Positions 35,542 to 46,199 of a DNA stretch of 64,000 nt are shown here, one piece after another. The first letter of the stretch is position 1; every line of letters starts with the position of its first letter. Under the pieces are notes generated by a model that was not told the origin of the DNA, did no database searches, and saw only the letters and a list, made by a program, of their open reading frames with translations. Source of the stretch: Gigaspora margarita (Eukaryota; Glomeromycota; Glomeromycetes; Diversisporales; Gigasporaceae). The stretch spans positions 407,078 through 471,077 of the forward strand of contig WTPW01000338.1 in assembly GCA_009809945.1 (NCBI GenBank), read 5' to 3'. The position numbers and the translations under genes are program-made.

Positions 35542-35961
35542 ATACAATTAGTTGATTCCAAGATATCTTGAACAAACCAAATTAAATACTATGCCAAATT
35601 AGCATATTCATCTTATATATTTCTTGTTAAGGTGCTTATTTCAGTAGTAAGAGTTTTATTCAAAATTTTTAAGATCATAGATTACCTACATAGAGAGTAC
35701 TCAATATAGTACATTGACAAGAGTACAACTAGCTATACCTGCAATTTTTGGTTGCCAATTTAAGTAGCTACCCAAAAGTCCTATACTAGCTGCTATATCT
35801 GCAACCTGTATACTGGTTATTGGCTATTTTAAACCCTCTAATCATTGGTATTTGCCAATTCTTTTTGTATCACTAGAACACAATTCAGATTCTTTTTTAC
35901 TGCTTTTAGGACTAATTTATGCTTGGTAAAAAATTTGTTAAAGTAGTTCTTGTTATATAGG
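35542..35961. other. Intergenic, no gene seen
   Basis: No frame or bounded element. Confidence 0.5.
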
Positions 35962-36472
35962 CAGTGTTGTCATGGGACAGCTTTGGACAATGATTTGAAC
36001 AATTTTGGACAATTTTGAACAATTAAATAAAGTAAAATTACTTAAACTATTATTAAGCTAATCTATTTTAATTTTAACTAAAATGTGTTTAGCACCTAAA
36101 AAAATATATAGTTATATATTTTTTAGATAAATTTATTAATTGTAGCAGCTTATGCTAAAATTGGCTTATACTGAAAATTTAAGTTATTTTATTATAAAAT
36201 TATAAAATTTTAGAGGGCTTTTTTAGAGTTATTGTTTTATATAGTTTGGTTAGGGTTTAGTGTAGGGATATCAATAAAAGAGTATATATAGATTTTAGTA
36301 GATATTATAGTTTTGAATAGAGACTCCAGATTTCAGCATAAGCCAATTTTAGCATAAGCTGCCACATTAATTATTAAAGCCTGAACAAGCTTTGGACAAT
36401 TTTGGATGTTTGGACAATTTTGAACATGAACAAGCCAAAAAAGGCTATAGACAGTCTAAATGTACAATACTG
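35962..36472. mobile_element. hAT-type MITE with TTTTGGACAATTTTG words
   Basis: 8-mers TATATAGG (35954-35961) and TCTATAGG (36473-36480) match 7 of 8. Ends CAGTGTTGTCATGGGACAG and, on the other strand, CAGTATTGTACA. Subterminal parts carry TTTGGACAAT, TTGAACAAT and AGCTTTGGACAA in several copies. Its words resemble those of 7400-8293, so the two may be sister families. Noncoding. Confidence 0.8.
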
Positions 36473-36519
36473 TCTATAGGTATCACTTATATATCAGTAA
36501 CTTACACATTTACTATAGC

Positions 36520-36790
36520 TTATATTTGGAGTTAGAGCAAGCCTGCACCTCTAAGTACTTACTTCTGCCATGCAGAGTTCACTAGTTCCAGTATCTATAT
36601 ACTCAATTCTCTTCTGGTTTTCCTGTCTAGCTTTCTGCCTGCTTTCAATCTGTAGATCTAGAAGGATTGGTCAGCCTGGCTCTAAATACCAAATGGACTC
36701 TCCTCTCTTGGCACATACTTTTGAAATGCATGTCCTTTTTCTTTGGTAAGACTTTAACTGCTTGGTTAGTAGAGTTCTTCAACTCTCTTG
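36520..36790 (-). mobile_element. Diverged fragment of the 1.2-kb retroposon
   Basis: The minus strand shares GGCTGACCAATCCTTC, GGCAAGA, a stretch like TTTCAAAAGTATGTGCCAAG and AGGAGAGTCCATTTGG with 31300-31440 of the element at 30996-32215. It is GC-richer than its flanks, like the full copy. Confidence 0.65.
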
Positions 36791-36800
36791 CCATAGGCTT

Positions 36801-37172
36801 ACTAGGACCCCAAAATATATATAGATAGATCAGGTCAGAAAATGCATCACCATCATAGACAAATTAAATGAAGTAAGGTTTAAATTTGTATATTATTTAA
36901 AAAATTATTAAAAAGGTTAGATTTTTAAATTGCATATTTGTATATTAAAATTCTATATATAAAAGTTTAGTTTGTGTGTTTTTGGCATAAATTTGGTCTG
37001 ACAATAAGCTCCCCTTTTGTTTTGATCTAAACCACTTTATTTTTTTAAGTATATGCATAGGTGGTATTTCAAAATAAAGATAAAAAAAATGATAAATAAA
37101 TAAATAAAGTAATAAAGTACATTTTTTTAGTTACTTATTTTTTTATTTTAATAATTTCAGTTTTTTTAATTA
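36801..37172. other. Spacer with a MULE-like end word
   Basis: AGGACCCCAAAATATATATA at 36804-36823, followed by GATAGATCAGG, matches the inner TIR of the MULE at 56234-60296. It may be one end of a deleted relative; the other end was not found. No gene. Confidence 0.4.
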
Positions 37173-37277
37173 TAGAGATTGGAACCCATTGAGAAAATCT
37201 CCACCTGGGTATTTTTAGTCTACCTGGGTCACCCAAGTGGCAATATAATAATATTTTCTATCTGGGTCCAATCTCTA
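37173..37277. mobile_element. Small hAT-type MITE, TAGAGATTGGAACCC ends
   Basis: Ends TAGAGATTGGAACCCA and, on the other strand, TAGAGATTGGACCCAG, with CACCTGGGTA and CTACCTGGGTCACCC words inside. They resemble the ends of 43507-43666. No clear 8-bp duplication. Confidence 0.5.
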
Positions 37278-38289
37278 ATCTAATACTGTATTGCTTTTTT
37301 TTTCTACTCAGGTTCAATTCCTAATCTAATATTAATTTTTTTTATATAATTTTAGTCTTTTTTTTTTAATTTTAAAGTTTTTTTTTTTTTTATATAATTT
37401 TATTTTTTTTTAATAATTTTAAAATCATTTCTTTTTTAATTTTAATATCAATTTTTTTTAATAATTTTAATATCTTTTTTTTTTATTTTACTTTTATTTT
37501 TTTTAAATTCTTTTTTAAACTTTTTTTTATTTTTTTCGATCTTTTTTTTAAAATAATAAATTTATTTTTTTTTTAATTTATAGAGCTATGTAATTTAGCG
37601 CATCCACGTGATCGGCCAATCAGATTGTAAGATCAGGTGTAACGCGAAATCGAAAAAAATAGCGATGTTTTAAAAAATCGCTTGTAGCTCATAATTTTGC
37701 TTATGAAACCTCTCTTCACGTTCTAACAAAAAAAATTCCTAACCAAATTTTGGGTCAGAATCTTTTGATAAAGCCCCTACCCAAACCCTAACTTGACCCT
37801 GACCCTAACCCTAAACCAACAAGCTTTTATTTATTGTTTTAATTTTACGTTATACCTGATCTATGAGGTGCGTTACAACGCACCTGCTCAAAATAATATA
37901 TTTCTAATTTATATTACATATTTTTTTATTTTTATTTTTTTTAATTTTTTTAAAAAATTTTTTTATTATTTTTTTTTAATTTTTTTTAATTATTTTTTTA
38001 CGAATTTTTTATATTTTTTATTTTTTATTTAAGTTATTATTTATTTTTTTGGGGGGTTTTTTTTATTTATTTTTTTTTAAATTTTTAATGTTTTTATTTA
38101 TTTATTTATTATTTTTTTTTTAAATTTAAAACTTTATTAATATTTTTTTTAAACTTCTAATTAAACTTTTTTTATATATTTTTACTTTTTTTTTATTTTT
38201 CGTAATTTATTTATTTATTTTTATAGTATTTATTTATAACTGGCAGTAATTATCATCAGGCTAATATAAAAAAAGTTAAGTTATTTTTT
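37278..38289. repeat. T-rich low-complexity block with telomere-like words
   Basis: 37360-37580 and 37920-38230 are T-runs with A. Between them, 37583-37900 is less AT-rich, and 37780-37815 reads ACCCAAACCCTAACTTGACC then CTGACCCTAACCCTAAACC, near the telomere word CCCTAA. Open frames in the T-rich parts are meaningless Phe/Tyr runs. Confidence 0.7.
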
Positions 38290-38850
38290 TTCTTTTTTTT
38301 CTTATTAATAATATTCATACTAATTTATTATTCTTAGCATTATCTAATTCAGTACTTCTTTCATAGATGGTTATTTCTTTTGTCAGTAGTTGGTAAACAT
38401 GGTTTGTTTTGTACTATTATCTTGTAATCACTTGCAGTATCATCAATTTAGATATCATTGATTTTAGTTAGTAGGTCTTGTTTATATTTTGACCTTTTGG
38501 TATGTGCCATTTCATTCTAATATATATCATATTAGTTGCCATTCTTGGATTTGTAAAAATAAGTAATTTGTTTTTTTTTGTTAATAATACTAGTACTAAT
38601 TTAGTCTTGTTATTGTTTAGTTTAGTTTTCTTTCACAGGTAGCTAGTGTCTTTTCTTGTAATATTTCTTTTGTTGGTGGTTGGTGAGTATGTTTTATGCC
38701 AATTATTGTTACTACTTTCAGTATCGTTGCTTTAGGTATTGTCAATTTCAGTTGGTAGGTCTTGTTCATGTTTTACTAATTTTGTATATGCTATTTCATT
38801 TCTGGTATATGTCGTATTAGGTCATTGATCTTGGATTTGTAAAATTGTTG
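38290..38850. repeat. Tandem duplication of about 280 bp, GT-rich
   Basis: TTAATAATATTCATACTAAT at 38305 recurs as TTAATAATACTAGTACTAAT at 38580. Both copies go on with a TTTAGT/ATCTAATTCAG part, TTCTTTTGTCAGTAGTTGG (or TTGGTGGTTGG), a GTAGGTCTTGTT block and CTTGGATTTGTAAAA. Noncoding as far as I can see. Confidence 0.75.
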
Positions 38851-38874
38851 CCAGACTACTTCACTATTTTCTGT

Positions 38875-38960
38875 GTTAGAGTTAGGTAGTTAAGATAGAG
38901 TTAATAGTTGAGTCATTAGATTGGGGTTAGAGTTAGGGTAAGTTAAAATAGATTTGAATA
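38875..38960. repeat. Degenerate GTTAGGGTTAG-like words
   Basis: TTAGAGTTAGGTAGTTAAGA and TTGGGGTTAGAGTTAGGGTA, variants of the TTAGGG telomere unit, at the end of the GT-rich block. Confidence 0.6.
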
Positions 38961-39835
38961 AATATTGTAGTAACAAGTTATATAGTAGCACAAGAGTAAT
39001 TTTAGTAATTATTTTGAATATACACCATATGTTATATGATGATACAATATATTATGTGCAACAGTTTTGAATCCATATTATTTTTTTCTTTATTTAATTA
39101 AATAAAATTTATATAAGCTTTATATTAATCTTGTAAAAAAAAGCTATTATAGTATAATTATGTAATTCTTATCTTGTGACTGAATGCAGATTTTTGCATG
39201 TAAAATTTGCATTGCGCAAGTTTATATGTATGAGAATTAGAGAATTTTTTTTACTGCTAAATATTGTAATTTTATGTATTGCTATAGCTTATATAAAATT
39301 TTATACTATAACAAAGGTTAGGATTTTATTTGCATATTTTTTTTAATTTTTTAATTGTAAGGTATAAATTTTGTATACTAATCTTATAAATAGTCATGCA
39401 TACAGCAATTAATAAAAAATTTAAAAGTCACCTTACCTATCTATATATATTTCAAGGGTTTGGCTTACTCTTCAGACTATACATACTATCCAATTCCTTT
39501 TCTATATTATTATCGAAAGCACAATACTCTCAGCTTGGGTCTTGCCAAGTAGTTTCTGATCTTCAAGTTCTCTTGGTATTATGCAATTCCATTAACCAGA
39601 ACCTTGAATAATCTATATGAGATTATATTTAAAAAATCACTAATAGAGGGCCTTTTTTTAAAAAAAAGTTATATTTGAAAAGTAGGTATTGGATAAAAAG
39701 GTTATATTTAAAAACAGTTAATGTGCAAAAAAAGTATATTTAAAAGAATGCTAATAGAGTAAGTTTTATAAGTCATATATTTGAAAAGTGCTGATAAAAA
39801 TATAAAATAAAAATATATAGGATTGTTATAGTTTT
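38961..39835. other. AT-rich intergenic, no gene seen
   Basis: The 71-codon frame at 39396-39611 has no recognisable domain. Confidence 0.5.
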
Positions 39836-40652
39836 TTTTTTTATAAAGAGTGAATGGTCTCGTTTTTTTTTTTTTTTTNNNNNNNNNNNNNNNNNNNNNN
39901 NNNNNNNNNNNNNNNNNNNNNNNNNNNNNNNNNNNNNNNNNNNNNNNNNNNNNNNNNNNNNAAGAGCAACTGTTCTTTTTTTTTTAAAGAGTGACTAGAG
40001 ATGTGCTTTATGCATTAAGCATGCTGCATTATGCAATGCATAATGCTGCATAATATAATGCAAGACTTGTAAAATATAAAAATGCACATAGAGATTATTA
40101 TATAATTTTGATTCAATTAATATTATGTAATTGCTTTTATTCTAACAATATTTTTTTAAATTAGAACTTATAAATTATACATATTCCTTTTCAATTTGCT
40201 ACAATAGTTTTTAGTAAACAAATTTCTTGACCAAACTTCTATTACTATATATTGTAGTCTTCTGATTTTGCTATTTAATATTTAATAGCTAATCTAATTT
40301 AATATATATAGTAAGTTACTATATTAGTAAAACAACCTAACTTAACTACTTTTGAACTTTGTCCTTGCTGATTTCAGCAATTTGAAAGTGTGCTAATTAT
40401 TATATACTACTATTATATGCATTAGTATTATTCTTATTAATAAAGTAATTATATTATATAAAGATACAGGATTGCATAATGCATCATGCTGCATAATGTC
40501 GCATTATGCAATGCAAAGACAAAAAAAAACCTGCATTCACACATCACTAAGAGTGACTAATGCAGTTTTTTTTTTTTTAGACATCAACTGGTGCATTTTT
40601 TTAAATTTTTTATTTTTTATTTTTTTTTTTTAGAGAGTGACTGTTCATATCA
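39836..40652. repeat. T-run plus AGAGTGACTG minisatellite, with gap and nested MITE
   Basis: Units of a long T-run followed by A-rich AAAGAGTGACTG, AAGAGCAACTGTTC or AGAGAGTGACTGTTC occur around 39843, 39962, 39985, 40550 and 40634. An assembly gap of 83 N (39879-39961) lies in it, probably because the array collapsed. The MITE at 39996-40549 is inserted in one unit. Confidence 0.6.
39996..40549. mobile_element. hAT-type MITE with GCATTATGC words, perfect TSD
   Basis: AGAGTGAC at 39988-39995 and 40550-40557 is a perfect 8-bp duplication. Ends TAGAGATGTGC and, on the other strand, TAGTGATGTGTG. Subterminal parts are runs of GCATTATGCA, GCATAATGC and GCATGCTGCA, which pair with themselves. About 554 bp, interior AT-rich, noncoding. 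Confidence 0.85.
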
Positions 40653-41287
40653 GGACTATATTTTTTATTTTAGAGAATGTTTGGATCAAATTTTTTTTAA
40701 ACTAGGTTACATTTCAAAAAAAGTTAAGCAACTCCAAACTTTCTACCTGATGTTTGAAATATAGCTGATATATACTAATATAAAAGCGCTAACAAAAAAA
40801 ATTTACTATAATGCTCAAATATAAGCTCACATAAATTATTTGGGGTCATTGTCAACCTCTATACATAACATACCTGCTTCTGGAATCTTATATATCAATA
40901 GATAAATCCAAGAAATAGTAGAATCTGAGTTATAGTTCTTATTATAATTTAATTTATCGATAAAAATCAGTTACTGTAATACAGAAATAATTTTTGAAAA
41001 ATGTTTAGTAGAATTTAAGCCTTGTATCTAAATTACAAATTTCTTGAGATGACAACTTTTCATTTTGCTATGTCACTACACCCTTAGAATTAATTAAATT
41101 AAAATTTAATTATAATTAATATTGATATTTATTTTTATAAATACCTTTAGATTGAATAGATTTTGTTAATACAGTACAATGATGTACACAATATAAATTA
41201 ACTGCAAGTAAGATTTTAAAATATGATAATTACTATTAAAATTTTATAATTATTATGAAAAGTAATTTTATTAGGGTTTATAATTTA
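40653..41287. other. AT-rich intergenic, no gene seen
   Basis: No frame or bounded repeat. Confidence 0.5.
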
Positions 41288-41336
41288 TTGCACCAAAATA
41301 TTGCACCAATATATTGTACCAATATATTGTACCTTG
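41288..41336. repeat. ATATTGYACCA tandem words
   Basis: Four spaced units of TATTGCACCA or TATTGTACCA, about 15 bp apart. Confidence 0.75.
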
Positions 41337-41504
41337 TTTATTAATTAAAATTTTGTTTATAAACTACCTTTGAAGCTTTAATTAAAAATACTCATGATTT
41401 TGGTATTAACTATACCTTTGCTCTATTCCAGACCTTAGGAAAGTGCAGTAAATTACGTAATTATCTAGGGGGTCACCCATCTATCATGTCCTATATATAT
41501 ATAT

Positions 41505-41661
41505 TGTACCCTGGTGCCCAATTCGGAATCAGGCTGCCCCAGATAAGAATTTTGTAGCAGAATTAGGACTTCAGGTGACTTTAGGGTTAGGGTTAGAGCT
41601 AGTGTTAGAGGTAGGATTAGGCCAGATTCCAAATTGGGACAAATTCCAAATCTGGGTACAA
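41505..41661. mobile_element. MITE carrying telomere-like words
   Basis: Ends TTGTACCCTGGTGCCC and, on the other strand, TTGTACCCAGATTTGG; inside, CCAATTCGGAATCAGG and CCAATTTGGAATCTGG repeat the inversion. The core holds TTTAGGGTTAGGGTTAGAG. The flanks are TA-rich and the duplication cannot be read. Confidence 0.55.
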
Positions 41662-41722
41662 CATATATGAATAAACAGCCAATAATATTGAAACAACATT
41701 GATTATTAGTTAATTGCGGATA

Positions 41723-42041
41723 GTTGCTATATAGCAAAGTCTAAATTGATAATTATCGATTAAGTAAACTTGTTTGGAAGACCAACATACATACTCTGAA
41801 ATTTTTATTAAAATTGAAGAAATTTTTATTATTTAACTTTTAATTTTTATGTTTGTTGAATATATTTTTTTAAAAATTTTTAATTTTTCTATTGAAAGTA
41901 AAAATCAAAAGTCAATTATTAAAAAATTCTCTAATACTTAAGAAAATTTTATAGTGAGTGTATTTTGATCTTCTAAATAAGTTTACTTAAGCAACTTTAG
42001 TTGATTTGCTTAGTAAAATTTAGACTTTACTATGTAGCAAC
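41723..42041. repeat. Foldback palindrome, GTTGCTATATAG family, copy 1
   Basis: Ends GTTGCTATATAGCAAAGTCT and, on the other strand, GTTGCTACATAGTAAAGTCT. Arms share AAGTAAACTTGTTT and AGATCAAAATACA-like words, centred near 41880. Same family as 56500-56825, with a partial copy at 45228-45320. Confidence 0.75.
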
Positions 42042-42419
42042 TTTTGTCAATTGTGGCATAGCTTATTTTCAGGTCAAAGCCGTTTTTGAGTTTTTATGAA
42101 ATCTGATTGGTCAACAGTCCTATCACGGGGGTCAGAACCTGTATAAAGCCTAATCACATAATATACTGCACTTCCCTTAATTCTAATTCTAATATTAATT
42201 AAATTTTATTTTTTGTTTTGATAAAAATTTCTTTAATTATTTATTGAGAATTACTACGCTTAACTGGGGGAAATTTCCCTGTTACACGGATCAGTTATCT
42301 ACATATATGCCAGATCACTAACAAGATCTGACCTACATCTTTTTTTTTTTGTTTACATTTTTTTTCTTTTTTATTACTGTATCAGTGTATTTAACCTCTA
42401 CTTTTTTTTTTATACAGTG

Positions 42420-42600
42420 TCGATTCTTTCCATGTCGTCGTTCGTTCTTCGGTGTCATCACTCTTCGGTATTGTTGTTCTTTGGCGTCATCATTTTTTGG
42501 TGCATCTCTCTTTGGTGTCATCGCTCTTCGGTGTCTTCATTCTCGGTGTCATCGTTTTCGGTATCCTTGTTTGTAGGTGCTTCGTTTGCTTGGGGTCATC
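42420..42600 (-). repeat. CTCTTCGGTGTCATCG repeat inside the MULE-like element
   Basis: About nine diverged 16-bp-like units on the plus strand. Read on the minus strand they encode an acidic DDTEE/DDTEN pattern with frame changes; the open frames there (60-75 codons) carry no other feature. More likely a noncoding minisatellite than a gene. Confidence 0.5.
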
Positions 42601-43039
42601 ATATTTTGGTGTTATCGCTTGAAATTATCATATGCTAGTGTCATAGTTTGAAGCCTCGTATCCTAGTAACGTCGCTTGTGAATCGTCGTATGTTGGTCTT
42701 CAGCTTGTCAATAATGTTGTTGTCGTCGCTGGTTATTAATCTTTTTTTTTCCATTCAGGTTGTTGGTTTGTCAGTAGTGCCTTCGTTCGTATGTTAAAGT
42801 CATCACGCTGTCATATATTAGTGTCTTCCTCATTGTGGGTGCAGCGTTAATTTTGTGTTGCCATCTTTGACACGCTGCTGATCTTGTTAGATAAGTTACT
42901 TTTTCCTTTTGTTTTTTTCTTTTTGCTCTTTATTAACTTTGCTTACCTTTCTTTTAGTCGTTGATTCAGCACCAGTGCCACTGCTAATTCACAGTAGTGT
43001 CATTTTCTTTAGTGTCCGCTATCGTTTGATATCTCGTGA

Positions 43040-43245
43040 GTAGGGTAGTTTTGATTTAGGGTTAGGGTTAGAGGTTCCACTAGATTTAGGGTTAGGGTTA
43101 GAGGTTCCGTTAGATTTAGGTTAGATTTAGATTTAGTTTTGATTTAGGGTTAGAGTTAGAGGTTTCATTAAATTTAGGTTAGATTTAGATTTAGTTTTGA
43201 TTTAGGGTTAGGGTTAGAGGTTCTGTTAGATTTAGAGTAGTTATT
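43040..43245. repeat. Interstitial telomere-like GATTTAGGGTTAGGGTTAG array
   Basis: Four units of about 45-60 bp, each GATTTAGGGTTAGGGTTAGA followed by GGTTCC or GGTTTCAT. It lies inside the MULE-like element, so it is not a chromosome end. Confidence 0.85.
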
Positions 43246-43506
43246 TACTATGGGATAATTTTTGTTATACCGATTATATTCGTCGCGTAATGAATTTTTG
43301 TAACGTTTATTTTATTTATTTAATAAATGTCACGTATCATAACAAAATCGGATTAAAATGATACATGTGTTTCTATTTAACCCTCTAAACCCACTATACT
43401 TGTTTAATATAAACTCTACTCTAAAACTAACTTCTAACCTTAACTTTTAACCCTACAAAATGCGCCCACCACAATAAATTTGTCTAAATCTGATCATGCA
43501 TTTTTA

Positions 43507-43666
43507 TAGGGATTGGAACCGCCTAGAATTTTTCTTAATCGTTTAATCATTTAACCGTTTAACCGTTTAATTTGGCCGGCATTAAAATAACTCCAGCCCA
43601 CGACCAACATAATTCTGCCCGGAACTATAGAGCAATTTTTAAATGGTTAAACGGTTCCAATCCCTG
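43507..43666. mobile_element. 160-bp hAT-type MITE, perfect TSD, nested
   Basis: CATTTTTA at 43499-43506 and 43667-43674 is a perfect 8-bp duplication. Ends TAGGGATTGGAACCG and, on the other strand, CAGGGATTGGAACCG. Next to both are words like AACCGTTTAACCG and AAATGGTTAAACGG. It is inserted in the MULE-like element, which dates it as the younger of the two. Confidence 0.9.
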
Positions 43667-43764
43667 CATTTTTATTGGTCATTATGCAGATCGTGTAACA
43701 GGGAAAATTTCCCCTGGTTAAGATTAGCAATTCTCTTATTTATTATACAAAATTAATAATCTAT

Positions 43765-44498
43765 ATCAGTCATCCGATTTGTTACATGTAAATTTTTTAT
43801 ATATAAAATTATAAAAAAAAATATATAAAATTACTATAAACTTTGAAGAAATGATGTTCCAAAGTCTACATATCAACTTAAAATTAAATTCTTCAGAAAT
43901 ATAGAACAAGGAGAGGAGAAAAAGGTAATACAAAAATCAGATCAAAATTTCACTAATTTTGCACAAAACGAAATGTAACTTCATCAAAAACAATTATTTT
44001 CTGATTTTAAGATGAGAACCTTATGTAAAATCATGCTCTGAACAACTTTACTTAATCAGCAGAAGTGGGTTACCTTGTAAGAAAAATGGGTTATCTATAT
44101 GCTAAAGTCTAAATTTTTAACTTTACAAGATAAAAATTTTGACTTTAGCATATAGATAACCCATTTTTCTTACAAGGTAACCCACTTCCGCTGATTAAGT
44201 AAAGTTGTTCAGAGCATGATTTTACATAAGGTTCTCATTTTAAAATTAGAAAATAATTGTTTTTGACGAAGTTACATTTTCATTTTGTGCAAAATCAGTG
44301 AAATTTTGATCTGATTTTTGTACTACTTTTTCTCCTCCCCTTGTTCTATATTCCCAAAAAATTTAATTTTAAGTTGATATGTAGACTTTGGAACATCATT
44401 TCTTCAAAGTTTATAGTAATTTTATATGTTTTTTTTTATAATTTTATATATAAAAAATTTACATATAACAATAGTGTGACAAATCGGATGACTGATAA
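43765..44498. mobile_element. Near-perfect 734-bp palindrome, TA-flanked foldback
   Basis: Arms of about 360 bp run from ATCAGTCATCCGATTTGT to ACAAATCGGATGACTGAT with only scattered mismatches, around a loop of roughly 14 bases near 44131. TA lies on both sides of the TCAGTC ends, as for Tc1/mariner-type MITEs. No coding frame beyond a chance 64-codon one. The arm identity implies a recent origin or arm correction. Confidence 0.85.
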
Positions 44499-44552
44499 TA
44501 GTATACAATATATTGCACTATGCAATATATTATAAATTCTAATTTTATTTAT

Positions 44553-45030
44553 AGGAGGAATGTATTTGTTGCTCTCTCATAATACAATCATTTGTCACTG
44601 CTTTATTTATAATTCAAAATTTTACTAAGATAATACCTATTGCACTTTTAACAAAAAATTTCTCTCACAATTCCATATTAATTTTAATTTTAACTCTAAT
44701 TTAATCCTATTTTAACATTAATATGGCCTTATTGGCTACAATAAATAAATGTATTATGAGAGTAAAAATGCATTTTTTTTATTTATATTAAGGAGGAATG
44801 CACTTATTTGTCATAGCTTAATTTATAACTCAAATTTTTACTAAGATAATACCTATTGCACTTCTAACAAAAAATGATCATCTTGCAAGTCTATATTAAT
44901 TTTGATTCTAACTCTAATTTAATTTTAACTATAACCTTAACTTAATCCTACCTTACATTAATATAGTCTTATTGTCTATGACCAATCAATGTGTCATAAG
45001 GGTGACAAATGCATTTTTTTTATTTGTATT
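44553..45030. repeat. Tandem duplication of 238 bp
   Basis: AGGAGGAATG begins units at 44553 and 44791. Both copies share ACTAAGATAATACCTATTGC, ATTAATATRGYCTTATTG and end in AATGCATTTTTTTTATTT. The unit ends are themselves loosely inverted (AATGYATTTGT and ACAAATGCATT), so this may be two MITE copies sharing an end. Confidence 0.75.
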
Positions 45031-45148
45031 GATTGTAAATTTTTAAGTTTTTATAATTTATAATAATTTTATTATTTTAGAAAATATTACAAAAAAAATC
45101 TAAAAGACTTCCTGCAATAGTTATTTTTTTATTATTTGCTTGATATTA

Positions 45149-45460
45149 CTATATATTCCCAAAAATAAGCAATCTCCTAAAATAAGACACCTTTAATTTT
45201 TTTCAAAAATCTCAAAAAAACTGTTAGCAGTTGCTATATAAAAGTTTAAATATTACTAAGTAAATCTCAAAAGTGCCATTAAGTAAATTTGTTTAGAGTA
45301 TCAAAATACACCTTAAATAAAAATTTGGTAATGTTTGACAACTTTTTATTAGTATATTTTTCAATTTTCCAAAAAATTCAACAAATTAAAAATAAGCTAC
45401 CCCCATTTTTTTGTGTAATTTTTTGCCCAAAAAAGGTTGCTTATTTTCAGGAATATATGG
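45149..45460. mobile_element. TA-flanked MITE with nested foldback fragment
   Basis: TA at 45147-45148 and 45461-45462. Ends CTATATATTCCCAAAAATAA and, on the other strand, CCATATATTCCTGAAAATAA, both then GCAA. 45228-45320 carries part of the GTTGCTATATA foldback family. 312 bp. Confidence 0.65.
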
Positions 45461-46199
45461 TACTAATAGCACTACTAATTGTGAACCATGCTGATCATAT
45501 TGGTGATTTCTAATAAAATGTTTATATTGGAATGCTTCTTTCACTCATTTATTTCAAAATATATTTCTATAGCAATCTTGCTATTGATAGAACAATTTAA
45601 TCATTTACCTTTTATATATGCTTATAAATGTATTTACAAAAATAAAAAGCAAACAAAACAATAGTCTAATTATCTGGTCTATAGTAATGAAAAAAACAGA
45701 AGAATTAAACTTCCTAAGCAAACATCATAAATTTAATAACTCTGAAATAAATAAATTAAACCAATTTTATTTTACTAAATTAAATATTCCAAAATCAAGA
45801 ATAGAGATATTTTTTATTTTTAATTAACTTTATTTTAAATTTATTTTTAATATAATATAAATATTTGGCCTTATTCTAGATTGAATCAATTAATGTAATA
45901 AAATTTGAATATTTAATTACAAGAGATGGACGTCAAATTAGTAGTTTTATAAAAAAATAAACATAATTATTTATAAAATAACTATTGTTTAGCAGTAAGT
46001 ATTATTTTATGCATTTGTATTTTTAATTATTATTAAAAATATTTAATTTATAATGATGATATCATTGATTAGATTCAAAGATTTGAAAATTATAAAATAT
46101 TTGCAAAAGTTTACTATTATATTGTTTATACTTTTAATAATTCAACCTTTATGCTTGCATATATTTAATAAACTAATAATATATATAATAGACATATAT
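45461..46199. other. AT-rich intergenic, no gene seen
   Basis: Short plus frames (45618-45827, 46053-46235) are AT-composition frames without domains. Confidence 0.5.

Larger units (their letters stand above)
42246..43735. mobile_element. MULE-like nonautonomous element, 9-bp TSD
   Basis: A perfect 9-bp repeat TTATTTATT at 42237-42245 and 43736-43744 frames the element. Ends GAGAATTACTACGCTTAACT and, on the other strand, GAGAATTGCTAATCTTAACC, both running on into GGGGAAATTT and CCCTGTTACACG. Inside, in order: a T-rich part, a 16-bp-type repeat (42420-42600), GT-rich words, TTAGGG-like words (43040-43240) and a nested hAT MITE (43507-43666). A 9-bp duplication suits MULE. No transposase frame. 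Confidence 0.8.

Noticed and set aside
37793-38032. 79-codon plus frame rich in Phe and Tyr, membrane-like
   Set aside because: It is T-rich low-complexity DNA read through; the hydrophobic look follows from TTT and TAT codons.
42349-42638. Overlapping plus frames of 73-75 codons rich in Ser, Phe and Cys
   Set aside because: They read the CTCTTCGGTGTCATCG repeat in two frames within a MULE-like element; no start context and no conserved domain.
43040-43245. True telomere or chromosome end
   Set aside because: The repeats are degenerate, interrupted by GGTTCC words and lie inside a bounded mobile element with sequence continuing on both sides.
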